Positions 16,069 through 24,863 of a DNA stretch of 34,703 nt are shown piece after piece. Both the position numbers and the translations under genes were made by a program. Below the pieces are notes generated by a model, which made no database searches, was not told the origin of the DNA, and worked only from the letters and a program-made list of their open reading frames with translations. Location: positions 1 through 34,703 of the forward strand of contig CAJQQR010000110.1 of assembly GCA_905480545.1 (NCBI GenBank), read 5' to 3'. Source of the stretch: an uncultured Pirellulaceae bacterium (GTDB taxonomy: Bacteria > Planctomycetota > Planctomycetia > Pirellulales > Pirellulaceae). Position 1 is the first letter of the stretch, and each line of letters starts with the position of its first letter.

Positions 16069-16770
16069 TCAATTCATGATCAAGGCTGCCGCTTCTTTCA
16101 TATCGTCGACGACAAAATCCGGTGATGCATTTGCCGAGGGGGTTGCTCCAGATCCACCAAAGATACTTTTTCGGTTGACCCAGAGGGTGGACAATCCCAT
16201 CGCTTTCGCTGGAACATGATCATGATAGATGCTTTGAGCAACGTGAAGAATTTCGCTCTTCTCACAACCCAATTGCTCAAGCATGTGCTCGAAGTTCTTT
16301 CGATCGGGCTTATAGCTGCCGATCTGTTGAGCGGTAAAAACAGAATGGAATTTCGTCTGCAAAAGCAAATTTGATTCGGCAAAAATTTCGTCGTCAATGT
16401 TTGAAAGAATAACAAGTTTGAAGCGCTTTGATAACTCTTGAAGTGCGTCAATCGAGTCAGAGTAGGGTTGCCATGTTTTAACGGAATCTGCCAATGCAAA
16501 TTTTGATTTCCCATGGGCGATGATCCCGAAGTCATTGCAAACGGCAACCAGGACATCCGTCAAGATGTCGTAGTATGGGCGAAAACCTCTGACACGACAT
16601 TCTTCTTCGAATTTCGACTCCCATTTCGCGAACGAAGCAAGAATCTCTTTCATTTCAAATTTGTGTTCGGGCGTAAAAAGCTTGCTGACTGCGTCGCGTA
16701 TCCCGGCTTCCCAGTTAATCAACGTGCCGTAGCAGTCGAAAGAAATGTACTTAAAGTTTGAGAATTCCAT
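16069..16770 (-). CDS. HAD-superfamily hydrolase, haloacid dehalogenase type II-like
   Basis: A 233-residue cytoplasmic HAD hydrolase. Motif I is FDCYGTLINWEAG, with nucleophile Asp12 and the Tyr-Gly-Thr typical of the L-2-haloacid dehalogenase branch. Motif II is VILSNIDDE, motif III the Lys in SYKPDRKNFEH, and motif IV is replaced by HVAQSIYHDHVPAKAMG, as in that branch. The family hydrolyses 2-haloacids or, in many members, small phosphate esters, and substrate cannot be decided here. The gene starts 50 bp after the stop of the alpha/beta hydrolase gene on the same strand, suggesting a cvpA-hydrolase-HAD transcript. It ends convergently 34 bp from the MOSC gene. Confidence 0.9.
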   Translation of the reverse strand: MEFSNFKYISFDCYGTLINWEAGIRDAVSKLFTPEHKFEMKEILASFAKWESKFEEECRVRGFRPYYDILTDVLVAVCNDFGIIAHGKSKFALADSVKTWQPYSDSIDALQELSKRFKLVILSNIDDEIFAESNLLLQTKFHSVFTAQQIGSYKPDRKNFEHMLEQLGCEKSEILHVAQSIYHDHVPAKAMGLSTLWVNRKSIFGGSGATPSANASPDFVVDDMKEAAALIMN

Positions 16771-16820
16771 GCTGAGTAAAATTTGGGCTTTAGCTGTGAG
16801 GTCATTTTACGAGCAGCATA

Positions 16821-17795
16821 TTATTCATCTTTTAAAACCGATTGTTCGAAACCGATCGGGATACTACTGAGATGTCCTTCGTTTTTTACAAAGTTGACTG
16901 GGATGTTTGTCTTCTGCGAAAGCAACATTGCAGATTTAGTGCTGATGGTCTTGTCACACGTTCCATTCCAGAATTCGGTTACGATGGATGCAGCCAGCGG
17001 TGTAGCATAGCTGGTGTCGAAAAGTTGCATGCGAGCGTCTTGTCTAAGTCCAATGGCCCCCTGTTTCGTGGCATCAAGGAGAATTTGTGCCCAAAGGTTC
17101 TTGCGGGATTCGGAAAATCTCTTGTCTGGTTCCGAGAATTTTTTGGCGGCAATCGCTTGCGTCAATTTTGGGTTTTTTCGCGCGAAATGAATGATGGCGT
17201 CGGAAAGTACAGGTCGTCGGACGGCGAAACGGCGCGATCGTTCATACAATCCTTCACCCCTAACTGGCCGCCCAAAAAGTCCGGCGGAAATCAATGAAAG
17301 TTTCCGGACTCGATTGGGAACCACTTGCGCCATCCGCAGTGAGTATTGAGCACCGCCGCTCACCGAGACCAGATCAAACTGTTGCGGCGTATAACCAAGG
17401 CTGATTTCGATTGCAGGGATCAGGTGCGTTTGGGCCCAACAATCGTAGTCTTTTAAGGATTGGAAATGAACGAATTTCGAATCGCCATAGCCGGGCCGGT
17501 CAAATGCGATCAGCGTTCGTTTCTTTTTCTTAATGTGCTCCAGCACAACGAGCGGTTCGAGTTTTGATGATGAGGTTCCGTGGAAATAAATGATCGGAAC
17601 GTTGGTCTCATCACGATTCGTTGCGTAGTCATACTTTGCCAAGGCAACGCCATTGATGATCTCATGATCCCATTCCTGCGAGCATGTGATTTGCGAAGAC
17701 GAAAAGGAGAGTATGGTTGTGCAAAATAGAAGGATGTAAGTTGCTTGAATGCTTCGCAATCTCTTTCCTCCAAATAAATGAGTGTGGCGTAACAT
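16821..17795 (-). CDS. Exported alpha/beta-hydrolase
   Basis: A 324-residue alpha/beta-hydrolase with an N-terminal hydrophobic stretch (IQATYILLFCTTILSFSSS) acting as signal or anchor. The oxyanion-side motif is YFHGTSSS. The nucleophile elbow is VSVSGGAQ, with Ser146 and a Ser in place of the usual first Gly. The likely acid is Asp in NGTCDKTIS and the base is His in NEGHLSS. Substrate is unknown. The frame is open to 17945, but the ATG at 17795 has a good Shine-Dalgarno (AAAGGA, about six bases away) and leads directly into the signal. In addition, the extra upstream part contains a 17-bp tandem repeat that is not a multiple of three. cvpA lies 151 bp upstream and the HAD gene 50 bp downstream. 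Confidence 0.85.
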   Translation of the reverse strand: MLRHTHLFGGKRLRSIQATYILLFCTTILSFSSSQITCSQEWDHEIINGVALAKYDYATNRDETNVPIIYFHGTSSSKLEPLVVLEHIKKKKRTLIAFDRPGYGDSKFVHFQSLKDYDCWAQTHLIPAIEISLGYTPQQFDLVSVSGGAQYSLRMAQVVPNRVRKLSLISAGLFGRPVRGEGLYERSRRFAVRRPVLSDAIIHFARKNPKLTQAIAAKKFSEPDKRFSESRKNLWAQILLDATKQGAIGLRQDARMQLFDTSYATPLAASIVTEFWNGTCDKTISTKSAMLLSQKTNIPVNFVKNEGHLSSIPIGFEQSVLKDE

Positions 17796-17879
17796 CAAAT
17801 TCCTTTTGATGGATCGTGATGGTCTGTAATTACCAGTCAAGTTCTCAATCGTTCGCCGGCGACTGCCCGCTGCCTGTAT

Positions 17880-17919
17880 CCCTGTCAAACGCATTTCCCT
17901 GTCAAACGCATTTCCCTGT
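17880..17919. repeat. 17-bp perfect tandem duplication between cvpA and the hydrolase gene
   Basis: Two perfect 17-bp copies (17881-17897 and 17898-17914), plus the first five bases of a third copy. The unit includes CCTGTCAAACGCATTTC. It is in the 151-bp non-coding spacer if the hydrolase starts at 17795. A similar-length but unrelated duplication precedes thiG. Confidence 0.93.
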
Positions 17920-17946
17920 TTGGCGGCCAGTACGGTCTTATGCAAC

Positions 17947-18576
17947 TCAGTTGTTGTTCTGCTTCAGGATCTCTTCGATATCCCGAAACAGTTTTTGATC
18001 CTCGGTTAGACTTTCCCTTACGACATCACCGAGGCTTTTTTCGTCCTCACCGTTCGGAGATGGGTTGTTTCGGGCGTTTTCTAGTTTTTTATCCAGCTCA
18101 TTGACGTAGGGTTGAACCTTCTCTTGGAGTTGGTCGGGAAGGACTCCGTCCATCTTTCCAATCAGCTTGGTGATATAATTTCCCGAGTTTGATTGCACGA
18201 TTTTTTGACTCATCGAATCACCAAGTAGCTTCACCGCAAAAAAGGTTACGATCAAGCAAATGACAATTCCGGAGCCCAAGCCGACCAGGGCACCAATCTG
18301 TCGGTCGAAAGACTTGAGGTGCATTTTTTCGATCTGTTTATGAACGAATCCATAACCGATCCAAATCAAAAGTGAAGTTCCAATAAACAGACCGAACATC
18401 GCAATGAGTTCATTGATCCCTAAATATTGGGCAATTTTAACGCTGAATTGAGCGGACACAAAATAGCTAACAACAAACGCCGCAACGGTCGCGATTTGCC
18501 AGGCGAATCCTTTCCAGAATCCGAGGAATACGCTGATTCCCAAGATGGCCAGCATGATGATGTCGTAGGTTTGCAT
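17947..18576 (-). CDS. CvpA family membrane protein
   Basis: A 209-residue inner-membrane protein of the CvpA family, named for colicin V production and linked to envelope homeostasis; its molecular role is unsettled. The first 130 residues hold four predicted helices: IIMLAILGISVFLGFWKGF, IATVAAFVVSYFVSAQF, LIAMFGLFIGTSLLIWIGYGF and LVGLGSGIVICLIVTFFAVKLL. The FLGFWKGFAWQIA stretch is the family hallmark. A cytoplasmic or periplasmic charged tail follows (about 150-209; KKLENARNNPSPNGEDEKS). A GGAAG six bases before the ATG at 18576 supports the start. It probably heads a transcript with the alpha/beta hydrolase and HAD genes. Confidence 0.87.
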   Translation of the reverse strand: MQTYDIIMLAILGISVFLGFWKGFAWQIATVAAFVVSYFVSAQFSVKIAQYLGINELIAMFGLFIGTSLLIWIGYGFVHKQIEKMHLKSFDRQIGALVGLGSGIVICLIVTFFAVKLLGDSMSQKIVQSNSGNYITKLIGKMDGVLPDQLQEKVQPYVNELDKKLENARNNPSPNGEDEKSLGDVVRESLTEDQKLFRDIEEILKQNNN

Positions 18577-19017
18577 TCGGCGCTTCCGTAAATTCTCGAG
18601 AGTCTAAAATCCCGTGTTTTTGCTACAGAGTATACGCATTGAACATTAGGACCGAAAAGGTCAGTTGCCTGTCGATGGACCAAAGCGAATCGTGTTTGCG
18701 AGCCAACGACGAATGTAGGCTTTCGTTCCGCGAATTTGCATTAGTTTTGACCACAGGAAATATGCTCCGTCCTTATTGTACGTTGGTATTGCCGGCAGCC
18801 GATTTCCAGATGTGATGGCAAATAGCAATGCTATCACTTATCGCCCACGGACTCCAAGTGATCTGTAGCTTTAATCGCGAAGGTTGGAGCCCTGAGCGAC
18901 AACCTTGTGGATCATGCTGATATTGGAGCATTCGTCGTAATTGAGTATTTTTGGCGAAAATTCTCGAATCTTTTTCAATATTTTCCTATTGGATTCGGGC
19001 GTTGCAATGGAAATTCG
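18577..19017. other. 441-bp divergent intergenic region, possibly holding one small ORF
   Basis: This region separates the divergent cvpA (-) and YdjM-like (+) genes, so promoters for both should lie here. I cannot identify convincing promoter boxes. On the minus strand it contains a 58-codon open frame at 18661-18837, listed separately. The remainder shows no recognisable RNA gene or repeat. Confidence 0.5.
18661..18837 (-). CDS. Possible small protein of 58 residues, unrecognised
   Basis: A GTG-initiated frame on the minus strand, 84 bp upstream of cvpA. It has a hydrophobic start (IALLFAITSGN), then a mixed basic and aromatic C-terminal part (NKDGAYFLWSKLMQIRGTKA and YIRRWLANTIRFGP). The composition looks like a real protein. 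However, there is a TAA immediately before the GTG, and the nearest Shine-Dalgarno-like GGAG is 14 bases away. It could be a small membrane-associated peptide, the tail of a decayed gene whose earlier part lies in another frame, or a chance frame. Confidence 0.25.
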   Translation of the reverse strand: MIALLFAITSGNRLPAIPTYNKDGAYFLWSKLMQIRGTKAYIRRWLANTIRFGPSTGN

Positions 19018-19800
19018 ATGGCAGACTTCAAGACACATGTTACGACGAGCACGGTTTGCGGTTTGGCGCTCGGATCTGCGGCGTACTTCGGAAGTGAATA
19101 TCCGCTGGATCAATGTATCCTCGCGGCCGGATTGTGCAGCGTATCCGGCATGCTGCCCGATCTCGACAGTGACAACGGTGTACCCATTCGCGAAACGTTC
19201 GCCTTTGGTGCGGCAGCGATCCCAATGATGCTGGTTGATCGATTTCAGCATATGGGATTAAGCGTCGAGCAGATGGTCATTTCTGGCATGCTGATTTATG
19301 TCGGTATTCGATTCGGGTTGTCGCGGATTTTCAAACGTTTCACCGTTCATCGAGGTATGTGGCACAGTATTCCTGCCGCGATGGTGGCGGCGATTTTTAC
19401 GTTTCTGATTTGTTCATGCGTCGACGTCCGTCTGCGATTGTTAAAAGCCTTCGCCGTCTTTTTGGGTTTTTGTTCGCATCTGATTCTCGATGAGATTTAT
19501 TCGATCGATTTTAATGGCCGTCGGGTTCGCATAAAGAATTCTCTGGGGACTGCCATGAAATTTTGGAGTGGTAACTGGACAGCGAATATCGCGACATACG
19601 CACAGCTGGCAGCCCTTGTTTTTATTGTGGCGTACGACGAAACGATGATGGAATCATTGGGTTTCGAACCCGTTAAAGTCCCTGCAACGGCGCAGGATTG
19701 GATTGACGGAGTCATGAACCGTGCGAAAGAATATTCAGCGAACCAGCAAGATTCTGTTTTGCATGACCATTCGCATGGCGCCGCAAGTCAATTTCGATAG
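19018..19800 (+). CDS. YdjM/DUF457-type membrane protein (metal-dependent hydrolase family)
   Basis: A 260-residue integral-membrane protein of the DUF457/YdjM group, often annotated as inner-membrane-bound metal-dependent hydrolase, with no proven substrate. Family signatures are an N-terminal His in MADFKTHV, the GMLPDLDSDNG motif (acidic cluster after a hydrophobic helix), FTVHRGMWHSIPAAM, and FCSHLILDEIYSIDF near the fifth helix. The conserved Asp and His residues are the presumed metal ligands. The frame is open back to 18907, but the ATG at 19018 directly precedes the family N terminus. The C-terminal tail of about 45 residues is hydrophilic and ends in a His-containing stretch. It is divergent from cvpA and convergent with the giant propeller gene, from which an intrinsic terminator separates it. 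Confidence 0.87.
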   Translation: MADFKTHVTTSTVCGLALGSAAYFGSEYPLDQCILAAGLCSVSGMLPDLDSDNGVPIRETFAFGAAAIPMMLVDRFQHMGLSVEQMVISGMLIYVGIRFGLSRIFKRFTVHRGMWHSIPAAMVAAIFTFLICSCVDVRLRLLKAFAVFLGFCSHLILDEIYSIDFNGRRVRIKNSLGTAMKFWSGNWTANIATYAQLAALVFIVAYDETMMESLGFEPVKVPATAQDWIDGVMNRAKEYSANQQDSVLHDHSHGAASQFR

Positions 19801-19880
19801 CAGGTTGCAAATGAATGTTGCAGGCCAGATCATGGCTCGAAACGGACATGCGAAATTTTTTTCCTATTCTGATACGAAAA

Positions 19881-19902
19881 AAGGCCGCATCGCTGCGGCC
19901 TT
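19881..19902 (-). terminator. Intrinsic terminator of the giant propeller gene
   Basis: A perfect 9-bp stem (19881-19889 with 19894-19902, AAGGCCGCA paired to TGCGGCCTT) with a four-base loop. Read on the minus strand it is followed by six T residues, and it begins about 30 bp after the stop of the gene ending at 19932. There is no T run on the + strand side, so it mainly serves the minus-strand gene. Confidence 0.9.
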
Positions 19903-19931
19903 GATAAAAAAACTGATTTTCAAAGTTCGAA

Positions 19932-22900
19932 TCAATCAAAGATGGATTGACTCGCTTCTTCTTGGCTCTCTTCGTCTTCGAAGCCACTGATGGCTTTCAT
20001 AAACTCCAGTTCTTCCTCCGTCGTTTGCGATGAAGGAGCGTTTGGATCCTCCTTGATCGTAATGGTTTGTTTGGAGGTATTACCATCGACCGTTAACGTC
20101 AACAAATAGTTGCCCGATGGAACACGACGGCGTCCACGGAATCGACGATTACTTTGTTGCTGGTTCGTCGATTGTTGTGAACGATTCCAGTTGAAAACAT
20201 GAAGTCCTTTACGAGTTCCCCCTTCGATTACCGTCTCGGTGCTGTCCTCAGGACGAGAGCCAGAGATTCCAGTCGCCGAGTAAACCGTGTCACCAGTCAA
20301 ATTCGTAATGGCAAGTTTGACGGAGCGTGCATCCTTACCAAGCGAATAGTAAATCGCAATGTCTGCCGAAGGGTTTTCACCGACGAAGCGACGTGTGCCG
20401 CTGCTACCACGGGACTTGCCTTGTGCCCAATTGATTGAGTCTGCGGTTTTGTAGAGAGTTGCATCAGCAGCCAAGCTCTCTTTTGACAATTGTCGCAAAC
20501 CGGTGACGTCCAGAATCCAAAGGCTACGACCATGAGTTGCCGCCACGACTTCGCCCCGAGTCGGATGAATTGCAAATTCATGAACTGAAACGGTTGGAAG
20601 ATTGCTGTTTAGCTTTGTCCAACTTTGGCCACCATCAATTGAAACCCAGCACGAAAACTCACAACCAAGGAAAAGAAGATTTCGGTTGATGACGTCTTCA
20701 CGAATCACTCGAGCTGATCCAGCGGTGGCGGGAATGTTTGAGAGAATTGAAGTCCAGGTTTGTCCGTAGTTTTCGGTTTTGAAAACATAGGGAGCATCAT
20801 CATTGGAACGATGTCCATCGAGTGTCATATAGCAGCGACCTGCTTGGAACTTGGATGCCTCAATCGAACTGACCCATCGTGGCCCAGGGACAAGGTCCTT
20901 GATTGGCTTACCTTCAACAACAGGTTTTTCCGAGGTGGCTTTCGCGTCACCGGTGGGTTTTCTGGTTGCTTCAAAGTCAACTGTGAACTGACCAGCGTTG
21001 ACATCCAGATTCCCTTTCATTTTGTTGCCTGAAATTTCAGCTTGAAACTTTAGCGTTGCTCCCGTTGCACCCGTGATGGTGATTTTTGAGCCTTCTAATT
21101 TGCCTCCCGTAATTTCACCGTCAGCACGTTCGGACTCATAAGACCCCGTGATTTTTTTGTCCACATATTTCAACTTCAAAGTGAATTCACCTGGAAAGTC
21201 AGAATTCACAAACTTGCCAACCCACTCACCGGAAACCGGATCGACAGGTGCGTCTTTCTTATCGTCAGACTTCTTTTCAGGCTTTTCCTTATCATCGGAC
21301 TTCTTTTCAGGCGTTTTGGGGGCGTCCGATTTCTTATCTTCCGACTTTTCCTCGCCCTTATCTTTTTTCGGTGCATCTTTTTCCGGTTCAGCTTTTTTCG
21401 GTTCAGCTTTTTCATCCGAAGCCTTAGCTTCATCAGAGGCAGCTGCACCGGCTCCGCCCCGACCGCCGCCCATGGCTGCCATTTCTTTTTCGTCGATCAC
21501 GTCATCCTTGTTGGAATCAAGCCGATCAAAAATTCGCTGCATTTGCTCAGGCACTTCGTCCTTGGTGATTTTGCCATCCTTATTGGCATCGCGAGAAAGT
21601 AGCATTTCTCGGAAGCGACCAGCGCCACCTCGACCGCCGCGGCCTTGACCACCACGAGCACCGGGACCTCTGCCACCGGTTTCTGCGCCACGATTACCCG
21701 TTGGGGCAGTCGATGCCGTTGCTCCACCGTCACTCTTCTTTGCCATTTTTTCCGGTTCGGTAAAGAGGTTGAACCAGTTGACTCCACCATCACGCGAGGC
21801 CCACAGTGCTCCATCGGTTGTCCCGACATAAAGCACACCCACTTCAACCGCCGATTCAGAAATCGCGCTTCCGGCACCTTTGTCGGTGTTGGTGATTTCG
21901 GGTGAAATTTTTTGGATCTTGTCTCCCTTGTAAGGGGATCGGAAAACATAATTTCCGGCACTGTAGTGAATTTTTGAATTGTGGGGAGAAAGAATAAACG
22001 GGGTCTTCCAATTGAATCGATAACGTTCACCACTTGGCGCCCGGGGGCGAATAAAACCTCTTGCCCCGGTCTTCAAATTGATTCGGCCCATCGCGCCGTT
22101 TTGGCTTTCAGTGTAAATTTGATTTGGATCTTCCGGATCAACCAGGCAGATGAATCCGTCGCCGCCACCGACTCGGAACCAATCGGAGTTAATCGCACCA
22201 CCGTTTGGCGAACGACTTGGGCCTCCCCAACTACCGTTATCTTGAAGACCACCATAAACGAAGTAATCCAAGTCACTGCTGATACCCACATGATAGAACT
22301 GACCGATTGCGACATGAGCAAGGTGATCCCAATGGGTCATGCGATCGTACGTAACATGGATTCCGCCATCATTGCCCAAAATCATATGCCGTCCGTCATT
22401 GGGATCGAGCCAAAGCGAATGATGGTCGACATGAATTCCGTCAGATCCGCCATCGCCAGTGAACGTCACACCACCATCTTTTGATTTATAAAGTGAAGTT
22501 CCGCAAACGTAAATGTAATTGTTGTCCGACGGATCGACACGAATCTGACTGTAATACATGGGGCGGGGGTTCAAGCTGTTGATGCGAGTCCAGGTATCGC
22601 CGAAATCTTTTGAGCGATAGATACCGCCGTGCTCCTTGCCATTTGGACCTTGGAAATCCTGGCGATTTGCTGCTTGTCCACCGAGTGTTCCGGTGAATTC
22701 ATTGCGTGTTGATTGACCGCGTCCGCCACGTCCCGGTGATCGCCTGGCGTTTTCACTTTCGCCGCCAGCGTTCTCTTTAGGCTTTGGGCGTTCCGCCATT
22801 TTGATCGTGATTTCGACCGTTTTCTTGTCTCGGGAACAAGTCAGTTTTAATTCGTCACCAACTTTTGTGTTACGAATGTACTTTAATAGATCATCGTACT

Positions 22901-23924
22901 TGTGAACGATGCTTCCGTTCGCGGAGATGACAAGGTCACCAACTTTCAATCCTGCTTTTTCAGATGGTCCATCTTTGGTGACGGCTGTAATCTTTGATCC
23001 GACCTCATCCGCCGACGCTCCGCTCAGGCCTGCGTAGGGTAGGTCATCAGGCATTTTGCCAATTTTTTCCGATTCAACAATTGCGTAAACGTGGCTTGAA
23101 TCTTTACGGTAAATCGACAGGCCGATTCGACCCTTTTTGCACGACGGTAAACCGCTCTCAAGCTTCTTAAAGCTTTTTCCACCGTCGTCGGTTCGATAGA
23201 TTCCCGCTCCTTCACCGTATTTGACTTCTGGATCATTGCCATCGAAACCGTCTCGTTTTCGTTCGTATGCCGCTACGTAAAGCCGGTCTGGATTCGATTG
23301 ATCCATTTGAACGTCGATTACGCCAGTCTTGTCATCAATGAACAGGACCTTTTCCCAGGTTTTGCCCGCATCGGTGGTTTTGTAAAGCCCACGGTCTTCA
23401 CTGGGGCCCCACAATCGGCCCAATGCACCCACGTAAACAATGTTGGGGTCCGTCGGATGAATGGCGATTCGTCCTGTTTGGAAAATCTTTTTCAAGCCCA
23501 TGTTCTTCCATGTCTTTCCACCATCGATTGACTTGTAGACACCGTCGCCCCATGAAACACTGTTCCGTGGGTTGGCCTCGCCTGAACCAACCCAAACGAT
23601 ATTGGGATCCGATTGGGCTACCTGGACGTCACCGACGGAAACAACAGCCTCTTTGTCAAATTGAAATTCAAACGTAACGCCGTTGTTGACTGTTTTTAAA
23701 AGTCCGCCAGACGCACTGGCCGCCCACCAAATGGATGGATCTTTTTCGTAAACGGCGATGGCTGGAATACGACCGCTCATATTTGCCGGACCAATATTGC
23801 GCCACGACATTTTGTTGACATACTCGACCGGCAGCGACGGCGCTGTTTTTGGGCTTTGTCCCACGGCGATCGTGCCGAGAATCACTGCAAGAAAAAGGCA
23901 GATTGAGCCTTCAAGAATTTTCAT
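19932..23924 (-). CDS. Giant exported BNR/VPS10-type beta-propeller protein with PDZ and EF-hand inserts
   Basis: A 1330-residue secreted protein. Residues 1-22 form a signal peptide. From about 40, sortilin/xyloglucanase-type propeller repeats carry Asp-box motifs (SIDGGKTW, TTDAGKTW, RTDDGGKSF, SKDFGDTW, SRDGGVNW, SIDGGQSW). About 300-378 is a PDZ domain (AGLKVGDLVISANG). A Gly/Arg-rich stretch (745-770) precedes two EF-hand loops with correct ligand spacing, 779-790 (DANKDGKITKDE) and 803-814 (DSNKDDVIDEKE). Residues 825-892 are a Lys/Asp/Glu/Pro linker and 893-988 a small beta-rich domain. More propeller repeats follow, then a FlgD-like Ig domain (about 1190-1297). Ca2+-dependent carbohydrate or protein binding is plausible, but activity is unknown. 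A GGAG before the ATG at 23924 supports the start. Confidence 0.88.
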   Translation of the reverse strand: MKILEGSICLFLAVILGTIAVGQSPKTAPSLPVEYVNKMSWRNIGPANMSGRIPAIAVYEKDPSIWWAASASGGLLKTVNNGVTFEFQFDKEAVVSVGDVQVAQSDPNIVWVGSGEANPRNSVSWGDGVYKSIDGGKTWKNMGLKKIFQTGRIAIHPTDPNIVYVGALGRLWGPSEDRGLYKTTDAGKTWEKVLFIDDKTGVIDVQMDQSNPDRLYVAAYERKRDGFDGNDPEVKYGEGAGIYRTDDGGKSFKKLESGLPSCKKGRIGLSIYRKDSSHVYAIVESEKIGKMPDDLPYAGLSGASADEVGSKITAVTKDGPSEKAGLKVGDLVISANGSIVHKYDDLLKYIRNTKVGDELKLTCSRDKKTVEITIKMAERPKPKENAGGESENARRSPGRGGRGQSTRNEFTGTLGGQAANRQDFQGPNGKEHGGIYRSKDFGDTWTRINSLNPRPMYYSQIRVDPSDNNYIYVCGTSLYKSKDGGVTFTGDGGSDGIHVDHHSLWLDPNDGRHMILGNDGGIHVTYDRMTHWDHLAHVAIGQFYHVGISSDLDYFVYGGLQDNGSWGGPSRSPNGGAINSDWFRVGGGDGFICLVDPEDPNQIYTESQNGAMGRINLKTGARGFIRPRAPSGERYRFNWKTPFILSPHNSKIHYSAGNYVFRSPYKGDKIQKISPEITNTDKGAGSAISESAVEVGVLYVGTTDGALWASRDGGVNWFNLFTEPEKMAKKSDGGATASTAPTGNRGAETGGRGPGARGGQGRGGRGGAGRFREMLLSRDANKDGKITKDEVPEQMQRIFDRLDSNKDDVIDEKEMAAMGGGRGGAGAAASDEAKASDEKAEPKKAEPEKDAPKKDKGEEKSEDKKSDAPKTPEKKSDDKEKPEKKSDDKKDAPVDPVSGEWVGKFVNSDFPGEFTLKLKYVDKKITGSYESERADGEITGGKLEGSKITITGATGATLKFQAEISGNKMKGNLDVNAGQFTVDFEATRKPTGDAKATSEKPVVEGKPIKDLVPGPRWVSSIEASKFQAGRCYMTLDGHRSNDDAPYVFKTENYGQTWTSILSNIPATAGSARVIREDVINRNLLFLGCEFSCWVSIDGGQSWTKLNSNLPTVSVHEFAIHPTRGEVVAATHGRSLWILDVTGLRQLSKESLAADATLYKTADSINWAQGKSRGSSGTRRFVGENPSADIAIYYSLGKDARSVKLAITNLTGDTVYSATGISGSRPEDSTETVIEGGTRKGLHVFNWNRSQQSTNQQQSNRRFRGRRRVPSGNYLLTLTVDGNTSKQTITIKEDPNAPSSQTTEEELEFMKAISGFEDEESQEEASQSIFD

Positions 23925-24173
23925 TAAGTTGCTCCGGAATATTCAATTGATGTAAATCTGGATCGTGTTTTTTTGGAAGCGAGGTCGTCTACGCCGATCT
24001 TTAAGTATGATTTGTCGCAGGATCCGTCTCAACAAGGACCTGTACAATCGACGAAAGAATTTCAAACTTTGTGTTTGATTGCAGCAGCCAAGTTCAAATT
24101 CCTCTAAGATTCGATACGATTTAGAGCTCCATTGGTTACTTTTCTTTATCTTGTGTTCAACTAGGGCCGGCAC
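23925..24173. promoter_or_regulatory. Divergent intergenic region between the propeller and PepSY genes
   Basis: These 249 bp separate two divergently transcribed genes, so each must start transcription here. It is A/T-rich relative to the genes. I cannot name specific promoter or operator boxes with confidence. Confidence 0.4.
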
Positions 24174-24743
24174 GTGTACAAATTTTTGAATCGTTGGTCG
24201 CGTAAGCTGCATCGGTGGGGGGCGGTTGGTTTTGCCATCCCTTTGATTCTGGTCATTATCACCGGTCTTTTGTTGCAAATTAAAAAGCAATGGACCTGGG
24301 TTCAGCCGCCGACGCAAAAAGGCAGCTTCTCGGAATCAAAAACGTTGAGTGATGCTAACGTGGCTGTTAATGAGATTTTGAAAGTCGCGATGACGGACCC
24401 ACTCGCCGAGATCAGCGGCTGGAAAGAAGTGGACCGACTCGATGTGCGGCCGTCGAAGGGAATGGTCAAGGTTCAATCAATAAACGGATATGAAGTCCAA
24501 ATCGATTTGGCGACCATGGAAATAATGCAGTCGAAGTATCGGCGATCAGACTGGATTGAGCAACTGCATGACGGATCATTTTTCGGCGACTGGGCCAAGC
24601 TGTCGGTCTTCCTGGTGAATGGTCTCGTATTGTTAGCATTGTGGGTTTCTGGCGCTTACCTTTGGTATTTGCCGTTTCTTGCAAAATCGAAATCAAAGCA
24701 ACGGAAAAAGGTGATGTCTAAAAATGACGATAAATCAGAGTGA
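24174..24743 (+). CDS. PepSY-associated TM helix family protein
   Basis: A 189-residue inner-membrane protein. A basic, His-containing N terminus (NRWSRKLHRWGAVGFAIPL) runs into a first helix ending in LILVIITGLLLQIKKQ. A periplasmic PepSY-like domain of about 90 residues follows (VDRLDVRPSKGMVKVQSING; YEVQIDLATMEIMQS). The LHDGSFFGDW motif leads into a second helix region, FLVNGLVLLALWVSGAYLWYL. The pattern matches the short PepSY_TM proteins often linked to iron uptake or reduction, which have half the helices of the large family. The start is GTG at 24174 with a weak AGGG ahead. The next gene begins 120 bp downstream on the same strand. Confidence 0.82.
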   Translation: MYKFLNRWSRKLHRWGAVGFAIPLILVIITGLLLQIKKQWTWVQPPTQKGSFSESKTLSDANVAVNEILKVAMTDPLAEISGWKEVDRLDVRPSKGMVKVQSINGYEVQIDLATMEIMQSKYRRSDWIEQLHDGSFFGDWAKLSVFLVNGLVLLALWVSGAYLWYLPFLAKSKSKQRKKVMSKNDDKSE

Positions 24744-24863
24744 GGTCGACGCGAAATCAGGGGGTTTGAATAATACATTTACCCGGGACACAGAAGAGAT
24801 GTAGCGTTTCGACCGTTCCCTTTTTCCGTTACCACAGGTTGCAATTGAAAACCGGTCTGCAAA

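Noticed and set aside
17796..17945. N-terminal extension of the alpha/beta hydrolase
   Set aside because: The spacer contains a non-triplet tandem repeat, and a strong ribosome site precedes the ATG at 17795.
21148..21648. 166-codon + strand frame with repeated SDFFSG-like units
   Set aside because: It is the antisense of the Lys/Asp/Glu linker and EF-hand region of the propeller gene, and the repeats are only a reflection of that linker.
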